Origin: Candidatus Nomurabacteria bacterium
GTDB taxonomy: Bacteria > Patescibacteriota > Minisyncoccia > Phycocordibacterales > UBA9973
Assembly: GCA_020846955.1 (NCBI GenBank)
Contig: JADLCZ010000028.1
Location: 1-6,310, forward strand
Direction: 5' to 3'
Length of the DNA stretch: 6,310 nucleotides
Below are positions 1 to 5,014 of this stretch, one piece after another; position 1 is the first letter of the stretch, and every line of letters begins with the position of its first letter. The notes beneath the pieces were generated by a model. The model saw nothing but the letters and a program-made list of their open reading frames with translations, was not told where the DNA came from and did not search any database. A program made the position numbers and the translations under genes.

Positions 1-94
1 AATTACAGCTGAGGAGGTCGCCCGGAATATGGGAACCATAAATTATGAAGTAACTACACATCTTAGTTCTTTATTGCTTAGGGTTGTAAAATAA
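1..94 (+). CDS. alr: Alanine racemase, C-terminal end (partial)
   Basis: The reading frame starting at base 2 is open into the window and encodes 30 residues, ending VVK and TAA at 92-94. It contains GTINYEV, which matches the conserved GTI(N/C)YE segment at the extreme C-terminus of PLP-dependent alanine racemases, followed by a short L-rich tail ending RVVK, where family members usually end in RV(P)R(V/I)Y. Alanine racemase interconverts L- and D-alanine in the cytoplasm to supply peptidoglycan precursors. Only the beta-barrel domain end is visible; the PLP lysine and catalytic tyrosine lie upstream of the window. The next gene begins 35 nt later on the same strand. The call rests on one short motif but the motif and its distance from the stop fit the family well. 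Confidence 0.8.
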   Translation, partial: ITAEEVARNMGTINYEVTTHLSSLLLRVVK

Positions 95-102
95 TGTACA
101 AT
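74..102 (+). promoter_or_regulatory. Possible promoter for the 532-aa gene
   Basis: TTGCTT (74-79) and TACAAT (97-102) are separated by 17 nt, a sigma70-like arrangement with a good -10 and a weak -35. Transcription would start near 109, about 20 nt before the ATG at 130. The -35 lies inside the end of the alanine racemase frame. In AT-rich DNA such matches arise by chance, so this is tentative. Confidence 0.35.
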
Positions 103-129
103 TTGCTTACTAATTAATAATAAAAATAT

Positions 130-1728
130 ATGAAAGAAAATCTTTTCAATAAAGTGTTTCCTAAAAGACAAGAAAAAATAGAAAAGCATAATAATATAAA
201 TCCTGACTTTAAAAATGCCATGGAAGAACTAAATAATCTAAATGGTGAAGATTTTTTGGAGTACCTAAGAAAATTTAAAGGTAATACAGAATTTGAAAAT
301 TATGTCAGTAAATTTCGCGGCAACGATACTTTAAAGAAAAATGTTTCCCATGCTATTTTTTATGTAAATCGTGAAGAAAAAGATGTTGAAATGTATGGTC
401 TTGAGGCGGCAAAATCATTTGCAGAGTTTTATTATCCTGAAAAACAATTAAGTGACAGGAGAGCTACAAATCGAGCCCTTGGTATTCCACTCGGTATTAT
501 CGGTGGCTTAGCTGTTGCTGGTACAGTAACTTATTTAGAGGTTGAAAGGCAATTTAAAGAAGCAGAAAACCAAGAAAAAGCTTGGGAGAAAGAAAAATTG
601 CCACTAAGTATCGATGAAATAGATAGTCAAGCCGATACTATTTTTGACCAATTAAATGGTAATTATTGCCTTATCAATGCAAAATTAAAGATAAATAAAA
701 TTATTGAAGATTCTTTTGCAAAAGACAAAAAGAATTTAGAAATCGAGGTGCGCGATGATGTTGTAAATAGCCTAGATCAATTCCAAAAAGACAATAAAGA
801 TGATTTTGAAAACATGGTTTTTGACTATTATTTATCAAAAAATAATTTACCATGTAATTATTCGTATTTAGATAAAGTTGGTTTTTATCATGATAAATTA
901 TCTGAATTTGATAAAAAAGAAGAAGAATTAGAAAAAAGTAAGGAAAAATTACAAGAAAGAATACAAAAAGCTTACGAGAGGGCTGGTGGGGAATCATATG
1001 TTAAATATGAGGATGTGAAAAATAGTAAAGAAAAGGTTGAAAACAAAGAAGTAGACACATCTGCAAAATACGTTGGTAATATTGTTCGGGGTATGCTAGC
1101 AAAAGAATTAAAGGCTTATTTCGATGCACAACATACACCATTTGCACAAGAAGTTTATAATCTCGAAGTAAAGTTGGATGATTTAAATGAAAAAATAGAA
1201 AATGAAATTAATGAAGCATTAAAACCAATAATAATAAATAGACAAAATGATATTAGAAACTTAGAAATTGCTTCCATAAAAGAGAGTAAAGACGAGATTC
1301 TTATAGAGAAACAAAAATTATCCCCAGATGTCTTTGAGTATTTAAAGGATTACTTTTTAGAAAATGAAGTATTTAAATATTCAACATTAAAAGACAGTGC
1401 AACCACACTAGAATTAAAAACCCTTGAAAAAGATAGCAGCATCATGAATTCTCTTTCTCGTATAAAAAATTCTAATACAAGAGAATATAGTGAATTACAA
1501 AATTCTATAGAAAGCTTAGAAAATGAATATTCTTCTAAAAAAATTAAGATAGAAAAAGAAATTCAAAATAAATACGCATTAGAAATGAATTCTATAAAAG
1601 CTACATTGTTAGAAAAAAAACCAATTCTAGATAAAGAATTAAAAAATCTTTGGAATGATTATAGTCAAAAATTCGATAAGCTCTTTGACGAAGAGATGCA
1701 AAAATACAATAAAGAGCATAATAAATAA
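130..1728 (+). CDS. Coiled-coil protein with one membrane span, unknown function
   Basis: This 532-residue protein is not recognised as a known family. Residues 1-115 are charged and mostly helical. Residues about 116-135 form one hydrophobic span (ALGIPLGIIGGLAVAGTV) preceded by a basic patch SDRRATNR, which would favour a cytoplasmic N-terminus by the positive-inside rule. The remaining ~395 residues are very rich in Lys, Glu, Asn and Leu, with heptad-like stretches around 258-300, 345-395 and 435-525, so a long membrane-anchored coiled coil is likely. No catalytic motif, cysteine pattern, signal peptidase site or sortase signal is evident. The start at 130 has no Shine-Dalgarno sequence, as elsewhere in this window. 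It stands between alr and rpmG with its own possible promoter and no clear terminator. It could be a lineage-restricted surface or envelope-organising protein, but that is inference only. Confidence 0.75.
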   Translation: MKENLFNKVFPKRQEKIEKHNNINPDFKNAMEELNNLNGEDFLEYLRKFKGNTEFENYVSKFRGNDTLKKNVSHAIFYVNREEKDVEMYGLEAAKSFAEFYYPEKQLSDRRATNRALGIPLGIIGGLAVAGTVTYLEVERQFKEAENQEKAWEKEKLPLSIDEIDSQADTIFDQLNGNYCLINAKLKINKIIEDSFAKDKKNLEIEVRDDVVNSLDQFQKDNKDDFENMVFDYYLSKNNLPCNYSYLDKVGFYHDKLSEFDKKEEELEKSKEKLQERIQKAYERAGGESYVKYEDVKNSKEKVENKEVDTSAKYVGNIVRGMLAKELKAYFDAQHTPFAQEVYNLEVKLDDLNEKIENEINEALKPIIINRQNDIRNLEIASIKESKDEILIEKQKLSPDVFEYLKDYFLENEVFKYSTLKDSATTLELKTLEKDSSIMNSLSRIKNSNTREYSELQNSIESLENEYSSKKIKIEKEIQNKYALEMNSIKATLLEKKPILDKELKNLWNDYSQKFDKLFDEEMQKYNKEHNK

Positions 1729-1742
1729 AGATATTTCAAAGT

Positions 1743-1771
1743 TTGCATTTTATAGGTATTTATAGTATGCT
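1743..1771 (+). promoter_or_regulatory. Promoter of rpmG, leaderless type
   Basis: TTGCAT (1743-1748) and TATGCT (1766-1771) are spaced by exactly 17 nt. Only six bases (ACCCCT) separate the -10 element from the ATG at 1778, so the expected transcription start falls on or next to the start codon. This would give a leaderless mRNA. The ychF promoter in this window has the same 6-nt distance from -10 to ATG. Confidence 0.65.
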
Positions 1772-1777
1772 ACCCCT

Positions 1778-1936
1778 ATGTCACAAGATAGACTTTTCAA
1801 ATTAGCGTGTAGTTCTTGCAAGCGCATTAACTACTGGTCAAGCAAGAACAAGAAACTCGTCACTAAAAAGATCGAGCTTAAGAAGTATTGCAAATGGTGT
1901 AAGAAAAATACAAAACATAAGGAGGCAAAGAAGTAG
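1778..1936 (+). CDS. rpmG: 50S ribosomal protein L33
   Basis: This 52-codon gene encodes a basic zinc-ribbon protein with CSSC at residues 11-14 and CKWC at 38-41, the four-cysteine zinc-binding form of L33. The segment KKIELKKYCKWCKKNTKHKEAKK closely follows the family pattern (D)RLELKKYCPxCrKHTxHKE(T)K, and the length is typical of L33 (about 50-55 residues). L33 binds 23S rRNA near the E site of the large subunit. The start ATG is fixed by the promoter directly before it and by the conserved protein length. The stop is TAG followed at once by an in-frame TAA, the only terminal TAG among intact genes here. A strong terminator follows 24 nt after the stop, so the gene seems to form a single-gene transcript, though read-through into the tRNA operon is possible. 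Confidence 0.95.
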   Translation: MSQDRLFKLACSSCKRINYWSSKNKKLVTKKIELKKYCKWCKKNTKHKEAKK

Positions 1937-1960
1937 TAATTTGTTCGATTTTTTGTTACA

Positions 1961-1995
1961 CTAAAACCGCCTCCAAAAAGGCGGTTTTAGTTTTT
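1961..1995 (+). terminator. Intrinsic terminator after rpmG
   Basis: A perfect 12-bp stem, CTAAAACCGCCT (1961-1972) with AGGCGGTTTTAG (1979-1990), encloses the loop CCAAAA and is followed by TTTTT (1991-1995). A GC core followed by a T-run is a textbook Rho-independent terminator. It lies only 15 nt before the tRNA gene. Confidence 0.92.
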
Positions 1996-2010
1996 AAAAA
2001 GTAAATAAAT

Positions 2011-2081
2011 GGGCGGTTAGTATAGTGGTAGTACAATTCTCTCCAAAAGAATTAGTGGGGGTCCGATTCCTCCACCGCCCG
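2011..2081 (+). tRNA. tRNA-Trp (anticodon CCA)
   Basis: A full cloverleaf can be folded by eye. The acceptor is GGGCGGT (2011-2017) with ACCGCCC (2074-2080). The D arm is 2020-2034 with loop AGTGGTA. The anticodon stem ATTCT/AGAAT encloses the loop CTCCAAA, with anticodon CCA at 2043-2045. The variable region is TAGT and the T stem is GGGGG/CCTCC. The discriminator base is G (2081), as expected for bacterial tRNA-Trp, and the 3' CCA is not encoded (CAT follows). The anticodon reads UGG only, so this gene gives no support for UGA recoding. One oddity is the T loop TCCGATT: the nearly universal T at position 55 (pseudouridine in TPsiC) is C. The cupin gene starts 3 nt downstream, so tRNA and mRNA are probably made as one transcript. 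Confidence 0.93.
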
Positions 2082-2084
2082 CAT

Positions 2085-2444
2085 ATGAAAAATAATCAAA
2101 TAAGAAAACCGTTTAGGAAAAATCTATCTGAGATACCTGTTGAGGAAGCACATGGTGGAAGTGGTAAAAGAAAGTTAATTCTTTCTAGAGAAGACCCTAT
2201 TTCTAATCAATTGCAAGCAATGACAAAAGGCTTTCTTGCTGCGAATGGATATTTTGATTGGCATGAGCACGAAAATATAGATGAATTTTTCTTGGTAATA
2301 AAAGGTACTGGAGTAGTTGAATTTGAAGATGGTACAACAATAGAATATCAAACTGAAGATATTGTGTATATGCCATCAAATATTAAGCATAAGATGACAG
2401 CAAAAAAAGAGAGTGAATTCTTGTTCATAAGGTTAAATGATTAA
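2085..2444 (+). CDS. Small single-domain cupin protein
   Basis: This 119-residue protein fits a single beta-barrel cupin domain. Cupin motif 1 is seen as W-H60-x-H62-x4-E67 followed by VIKGTG (71-76). Motif 2 is seen around EDIVYMP (91-97) with H102. H60, H62, E67 and H102 are the expected metal ligands. Such proteins range from sugar isomerases and dioxygenases to small-molecule binding proteins, and the exact substrate cannot be told. The frame is open further upstream to 2025, but that extension would be translated from the tRNA gene itself, so ATG 2085 is chosen. Only CAT lies between tRNA and ATG; processing of the tRNA 3' end would leave an almost leaderless mRNA. The phosphatase gene follows after 8 nt, suggesting one operon. 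The C-terminus ends RLND, and its coding end belongs to a direct repeat described separately. Confidence 0.88.
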   Translation: MKNNQIRKPFRKNLSEIPVEEAHGGSGKRKLILSREDPISNQLQAMTKGFLAANGYFDWHEHENIDEFFLVIKGTGVVEFEDGTTIEYQTEDIVYMPSNIKHKMTAKKESEFLFIRLND

Positions 2445-2488
2445 ATAAATTTATGGAAGAAGTAAGAAAAAATTTAGAAAATAAAATA
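2434..2488 (+). repeat. Direct repeat copy A (gene-junction repeat)
   Basis: This segment spans the end of the cupin gene, the intergenic bases and the first 12 codons of the phosphatase gene. Copy B lies at 3006-3055. Both begin TAAATGATTAA, which includes the stop codon, then differ by a 5-nt indel. Next come ATTTATGGAAGAA and a further 27-nt stretch, and over these 40 nt I count 35 identities. The encoded starts are MEEVRKNLENKI (A) and MEERIKNLEDKI (B). Confidence 0.7.
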
Positions 2489-3016
2489 ATATTTCTAGAC
2501 CGTGACGGAACGATAATTGTTGATCCAGAAGATGAGAGGGTAGACAGAGAAGATAAGATAAAATTATTTCCTGATAGTATTGAAGCTCTGAAGTATTTGG
2601 CAGATCACGGTTTTGCTATTATTTTGATTACTAACCAAGCAGGAATTTCTGAAGGAAAAATTAATATACAGGATTTTGATCGGATAAATAACAAGGTATT
2701 AGAGATGCTGGCCCCAAGTGGTATAAAAATTATCAAAACTTTTATGTGCCCTCATGGTCCAAAAGATGGGTGTGAATGTCGTAAGCCAAAACCAACTATG
2801 CTTTTGGAAGCTGCTAAAGAATTTGATATTGATCTAGCAAAAGTTTATATGGTAGGTGACAGAGAATCAGATACAATGTCTGGCATAAATGCTGGTACTA
2901 AGACAATCCTTGTAAAAACTGCGAACGTACCCGTTGAGGCTAAACAAGCGACTTACACAGCCCCCAATTTATTAGATGCTGTAAAATATATTTCAGATAA
3001 TTATATAAATGATTAA
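2453..3016 (+). CDS. HAD-IIIA family phosphatase (GmhB/HisB type)
   Basis: This 187-residue protein has all four HAD motifs: FLDRDGT with nucleophile D16 and acid/base D18, ITN at 59-61 (motif II), the lysine region RKPKP at 110-114 (motif III), and VGDRESD with D136 and D140 (motif IV). The zinc loop C99-x-H101-x5-C107-x-C109 is diagnostic of the GmhB/histidinol-phosphatase branch. GmhB removes the 7-phosphate of D-glycero-D-manno-heptose 1,7-bisphosphate; the HisB N-domain hydrolyses histidinol phosphate. The stretch DPEDERVDREDKIKLFP resembles the HisB-like pattern PPxDxQVDxLxKLxFxP, so the substrate is open. No other heptose or histidine gene is in view. The gene follows the cupin by 8 nt and precedes the membrane-protein gene by 3 nt. 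Its first 12 residues closely match those of that next gene, so the N-terminal extension may have been copied from it. Confidence 0.88.
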   Translation: MEEVRKNLENKIIFLDRDGTIIVDPEDERVDREDKIKLFPDSIEALKYLADHGFAIILITNQAGISEGKINIQDFDRINNKVLEMLAPSGIKIIKTFMCPHGPKDGCECRKPKPTMLLEAAKEFDIDLAKVYMVGDRESDTMSGINAGTKTILVKTANVPVEAKQATYTAPNLLDAVKYISDNYIND

Positions 3017-3055
3017 TTTATGGAAGAAAGGATAAAAAATTTAGAAGATAAAATA
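3006..3055 (+). repeat. Direct repeat copy B (gene-junction repeat)
   Basis: This is the second copy of the junction repeat, covering the last codons of the phosphatase gene (ending ND and TAA), a 3-nt spacer and the first 12 codons of the small membrane protein. Together with copy A at 2434-2488 it flanks the phosphatase gene, so recombination between the copies would remove that gene cleanly and leave a functional cupin/membrane-protein junction. Confidence 0.7.
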
Positions 3056-3289
3056 GGCGCAATCAATGAGCGGAATAGGAAAGTTGAGGCTGATAAGGCT
3101 TGGGAGACAAGTTATTTTCGTGTAGTGCTTATAGCTTGTATTATCTATATCATCGCAGTCAAAATGTTGTATTTCCTTGGTTCAAATAATTACTATTTAA
3201 ATGCCCTTGTTCCAAGTATTGGATATATAATTTCCGTACAATCACTACCATTTATCAAAAAATGGTGGATTAAAAAGAATATAAAATAA
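3020..3289 (+). CDS. Small two-span membrane protein with N-terminal helix
   Basis: This 89-residue protein begins with a charged amphipathic helix (residues 1-29, heptad-like) followed by two hydrophobic spans, about 33-54 (FRVVLIACIIYIIAVKMLYFLG) and 58-79, the latter containing NALVPSIGYIISVQSLPFIKKWW. From general familiarity, small proteins with an N-terminal helix and a NAxxPxxGYxxSxxxLPFxKxxW second span recur as uncharacterised proteins in Patescibacteria; I know of no assigned function. The basic tail KKWWIKKNIK suggests that the C-terminus faces the cytoplasm, so both ends would be inside. It sits 3 nt after the phosphatase stop, and its stop directly abuts the methyltransferase ATG, which indicates translational coupling in one operon. 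Its first codons are part of the direct repeat shared with the phosphatase start. Confidence 0.78.
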   Translation: MEERIKNLEDKIGAINERNRKVEADKAWETSYFRVVLIACIIYIIAVKMLYFLGSNNYYLNALVPSIGYIISVQSLPFIKKWWIKKNIK

Positions 3290-3907
3290 ATGCAAAAATT
3301 TTCTTACCAAAACACAATAGATGTATACAACACTCTCGGCAAGAAGTATTTAGCTGATTCCTTGAAGATTATTCCGCCACAGAGAGATTTTTTTATAAGT
3401 TTACTACCAAAAGGAGCTCATATCCTAGATGTGGGTTGTGGGGGTGGAAGAGACGCAAAATATTTTATTAAAAAAGGATTTAAAGTTACTGGTATTGATA
3501 TGTCTTCTGTTTTAATAAATATTGCTAAAAAAGAAGTACCAAAGGCAAGTTTTAAAGAAATGGATATTTTGAAATTAGATTTTCCTATAAATTCATTTGA
3601 CGCAGTATAGGGCCAAGCAGTGATACTTCATTTAAAGAGAAAAGATGTTCCAAAAGCAATAAAGAATTTTTATAAAGTTTTAAAACCCGGAGGTTGTTTG
3701 TATTTGTGTGTTAAAAAGGGTAAAGGGGAAGCTTATGTAAGAGAGAAACTTTCCGGAGGCCATGAAAGATTTTATACTTATTTTAATAAAAAAGAACTTG
3801 TTGATTTATGTAAAAAACAAGGATTAAAAGTAACTCATTCCAAAATATGAACTGATCCACATGGCAGGAAAGATGTAACTTGGATAGGTGTATGGAGCCA
3901 AAAATAA
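3290..3907 (+). pseudogene. Class I SAM methyltransferase with two in-frame stops
   Basis: A single continuous frame of 206 codons encodes a small class I methyltransferase but is broken by TAG at 3608-3610 (codon 107) and TGA at 3848-3850 (codon 187). Before the first stop is motif I, ILDVGCGGGRD (45-55), and the acidic motif II end TGID (67-70). After it come VILHL and the post-motif LKPGG. After the second come 18 more codons to TAA 3905-3907, which abuts the miaA stop. No frameshift is needed, and the sequence between the stops still looks protein-like. The first stop falls after FDAV, where relatives usually have Trp, so TGG to TAG is a one-base change; TGA could come from TGG or CGA. 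The product to codon 106 lacks half of the fold and should be inactive unless the stops are read through. The substrate is unknown. It is the last gene of the tRNA-led string and starts immediately after the preceding stop. Confidence 0.8.
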
Positions 3908-3913
3908 TTATTT
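3902..3913. other. Palindrome joining two convergent stop codons
   Basis: AAATAATTATTT is a perfect 12-nt palindrome whose centre is the junction between the + strand TAA (methyltransferase) and the - strand TAA (miaA, seen as TTA). The genes converge with zero spacing and no GC-rich terminator hairpin lies between them, so overlapping antisense transcription is expected. Confidence 0.6.
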
Positions 3914-4819
3914 CAAAAAATCTTTTATCTTTTTTTCTACACTTTTTATCTCGTTTTTGTTTAAAGGATTTAGCCAAATTGTTTCTTTGTCGCGTTTGAA
4001 CCAAGTTTTTTGCCTTTTGGCATAGTGCCATGTCTCTATATTTAATTTATCTATCATAGTTTCCTTTGTAAGTTTACCTTGCAGGTATTGGCTAATATAC
4101 CTATATTCTAGGCCAAGTTCTTCCATGCGCTTCCAAGAAAGGCCTTTTTTGTAAAGGTTTTCGACTTCCTTTATCATGCCTTTCTTTATACGTAACAATA
4201 TTCGTTTATAAATCCTTTCTTTTAGTAATTCATCAGGCAAAGTAAGCCCAATTTTTAGAACTTCATATTTTTGCAGACGTCCGACGTCTGCAAGTTTGGG
4301 TACAGTGCCTAAAGCTTGCGCAATTTCGATTGCGCGAATTAATCTGACTGGATTATTTTGATCTATTGTTTCAGCACGGTTTTTGTCTAACTTTTTTAAT
4401 ATTTTATATAATTCCTCTTTTGATTTTTTTATTAATTGCTCACGGAGTTTTTTATTTGGTGGAACTTCAGGGAATACTTGTCCAGAAATAATTGCATCTA
4501 TATAGAAGCCTGTGCCTCCGCAGATTATTGGAACATTACCTCTTTTTATTATTTCTTTTATTTTCTTCTCTGCAAGCTTTTTGTAGTCACTTACTGTAAA
4601 GACTTTCTTTGGGTTGGCTACATCGAGTAGGTGATGGGGAACACACCTCATTTCCTTTTTGGTAATTTTGCCTGTACCGAGATCCATGCCTTTATACACT
4701 TGGCGGGAGTCTGCAGAGATTATCTCTCCACTGATTTCCTTTGCCATTTGTACTGCAAAGTCGCTCTTACCAGTAGAGGTTTGGCCTAGTATTACTATAA
4801 TTTTTGGTTTTGATTTCAT
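3908..4819 (-). CDS. miaA: tRNA dimethylallyltransferase (MiaA)
   Basis: This 303-residue protein transfers the dimethylallyl group from DMAPP to N6 of A37 in tRNAs that read codons starting with U, which includes tRNA-Trp. Visible motifs are the P-loop GQTSTGKS (12-19), SADSRQVYKGMDLGTGK (35-51) with catalytic Asp D37, PHHLLD (61-66), GGTGFYIDA (101-109), NPVRLIRAIEI (156-166) and the C-terminal HYAKRQKTWFKRD (265-277). The length is typical. The frame is open 23 codons further upstream (ATG at 4888), but that extension reads through the inverted repeat, so the start at 4819 just before KPKIIVILGQTSTGKS is chosen. No Shine-Dalgarno sequence is seen. Residues 176-183 are encoded by a 23-nt palindrome in a variable linker before YEVLKIGL. 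The gene converges with the methyltransferase, and a possible promoter lies at about 5001-5006. Confidence 0.96.
   Translation of the reverse strand: MKSKPKIIVILGQTSTGKSDFAVQMAKEISGEIISADSRQVYKGMDLGTGKITKKEMRCVPHHLLDVANPKKVFTVSDYKKLAEKKIKEIIKRGNVPIICGGTGFYIDAIISGQVFPEVPPNKKLREQLIKKSKEELYKILKKLDKNRAETIDQNNPVRLIRAIEIAQALGTVPKLADVGRLQKYEVLKIGLTLPDELLKERIYKRILLRIKKGMIKEVENLYKKGLSWKRMEELGLEYRYISQYLQGKLTKETMIDKLNIETWHYAKRQKTWFKRDKETIWLNPLNKNEIKSVEKKIKDFLK
4271..4293. repeat. Perfect palindrome inside miaA
   Basis: TTGCAGACGTC (4271-4281), one base C (4282), then GACGTCTGCAA (4283-4293): 11-bp arms with no mismatch. On the coding (-) strand it specifies LADVGRLQ, residues 176-183, in the linker where other MiaA proteins are variable in length and sequence. 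It is much more GC-rich than its surroundings, which suggests a small palindromic element carried in the coding sequence. Confidence 0.8.
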
Positions 4820-4866
4820 AAAATTACGAGCGAGAGAAATAGCTCCTGGTGGGTGTTTGCGTGCTT

Positions 4867-4881
4867 GCTCCTTACAGGAGC
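4867..4881. repeat. Short hairpin within the inverted-repeat element
   Basis: GCTCCT (4867-4872) pairs with AGGAGC (4876-4881) around the 3-nt loop TAC. No T-run follows on either strand, so it is not a standard terminator. Confidence 0.6.
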
Positions 4882-4925
4882 TGTACACCTTTCACATTTT
4901 GATTACAAAATATTCAAGGTCTTGC

Positions 4926-4945
4926 ATTTGGGTCCCATCCCAAAT
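4926..4945. repeat. Second hairpin within the inverted-repeat element
   Basis: ATTTGGG (4926-4932) pairs perfectly with CCCAAAT (4939-4945) around TCCCAT. It lies close to the right arm of the 150-bp element and lacks a T-run, so a structural role in the repeat is more likely than termination. Confidence 0.6.
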
Positions 4946-4993
4946 TCACCCGCGCAAGGACTATTTCCCTCGCTCGCATAATACCATCTTTTT

Positions 4994-5006
4994 TGTTATA
5001 ATTATA
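4994..5006. promoter_or_regulatory. Symmetrical, possibly bidirectional promoter core
   Basis: The palindrome TATAATTATA (4997-5006) contains a consensus -10 on each strand: TATAAT at 4997-5002 on + and TATAAT at 5006-5001 on -. The + copy is also an extended -10 (TG at 4994-4995, one base, then TATAAT). No good -35 is visible on either strand. Rightward transcription would start near 5009, giving the gene at 5114 a leader of about 105 nt; leftward transcription would cross the inverted repeat into miaA. Confidence 0.5.
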
Positions 5007-5014
5007 GAACTTGT

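Larger units (their letters stand above)
4827..4976. repeat. 150-bp imperfect inverted-repeat element
   Basis: The left arm, CGAGCGAGAGAAATAGCTCC (4827-4846), matches the reverse complement of the right arm, CGAGCGAGGGAAATAGTCCT (from 4957-4976), with one mismatch and one 1-nt gap. Weaker similarity continues inward (GGTGGGTGTTTG against GCGCGGGTGAATTTG). Between the arms are two further hairpins: GCTCCT/AGGAGC at 4867-4881 and ATTTGGG/CCCAAAT at 4926-4945. The element fills the miaA upstream region and is more GC-rich than flanking DNA. Short frames read out of both arms share the peptide RAREI, which explains spurious ORFs there. A MITE- or REP-like repeat is the likely class, unproven from one locus. 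Confidence 0.7.

Noticed and set aside
701..997. 98-aa - strand frame inside the coiled-coil gene
   Set aside because: Reverse-strand shadow of an AT-rich, lysine-rich coding sequence; no motif or start context.
2025..2084. Upstream extension of the cupin reading frame (ATG at 2025)
   Set aside because: These 20 codons lie inside the tRNA-Trp gene; the peptide reflects the tRNA sequence and the cupin is complete from 2085.
3608..3850. Reassignment of UGA or UAG as sense codons
   Set aside because: Two different stops would both need reassignment, every intact gene reads through the standard code, and the Trp tRNA has anticodon CCA. Nonsense mutation or consensus error is simpler.
4820..4888. 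N-terminal extension of MiaA starting at 4888
   Set aside because: The extra 23 residues are read from the inverted-repeat arm, while MiaA proteins normally start a few residues before the P-loop, which fits ATG at 4819.
4867..4945. The two hairpins in the repeat element as intrinsic terminators
   Set aside because: Neither is followed by a T-run on the strand where termination would be needed.
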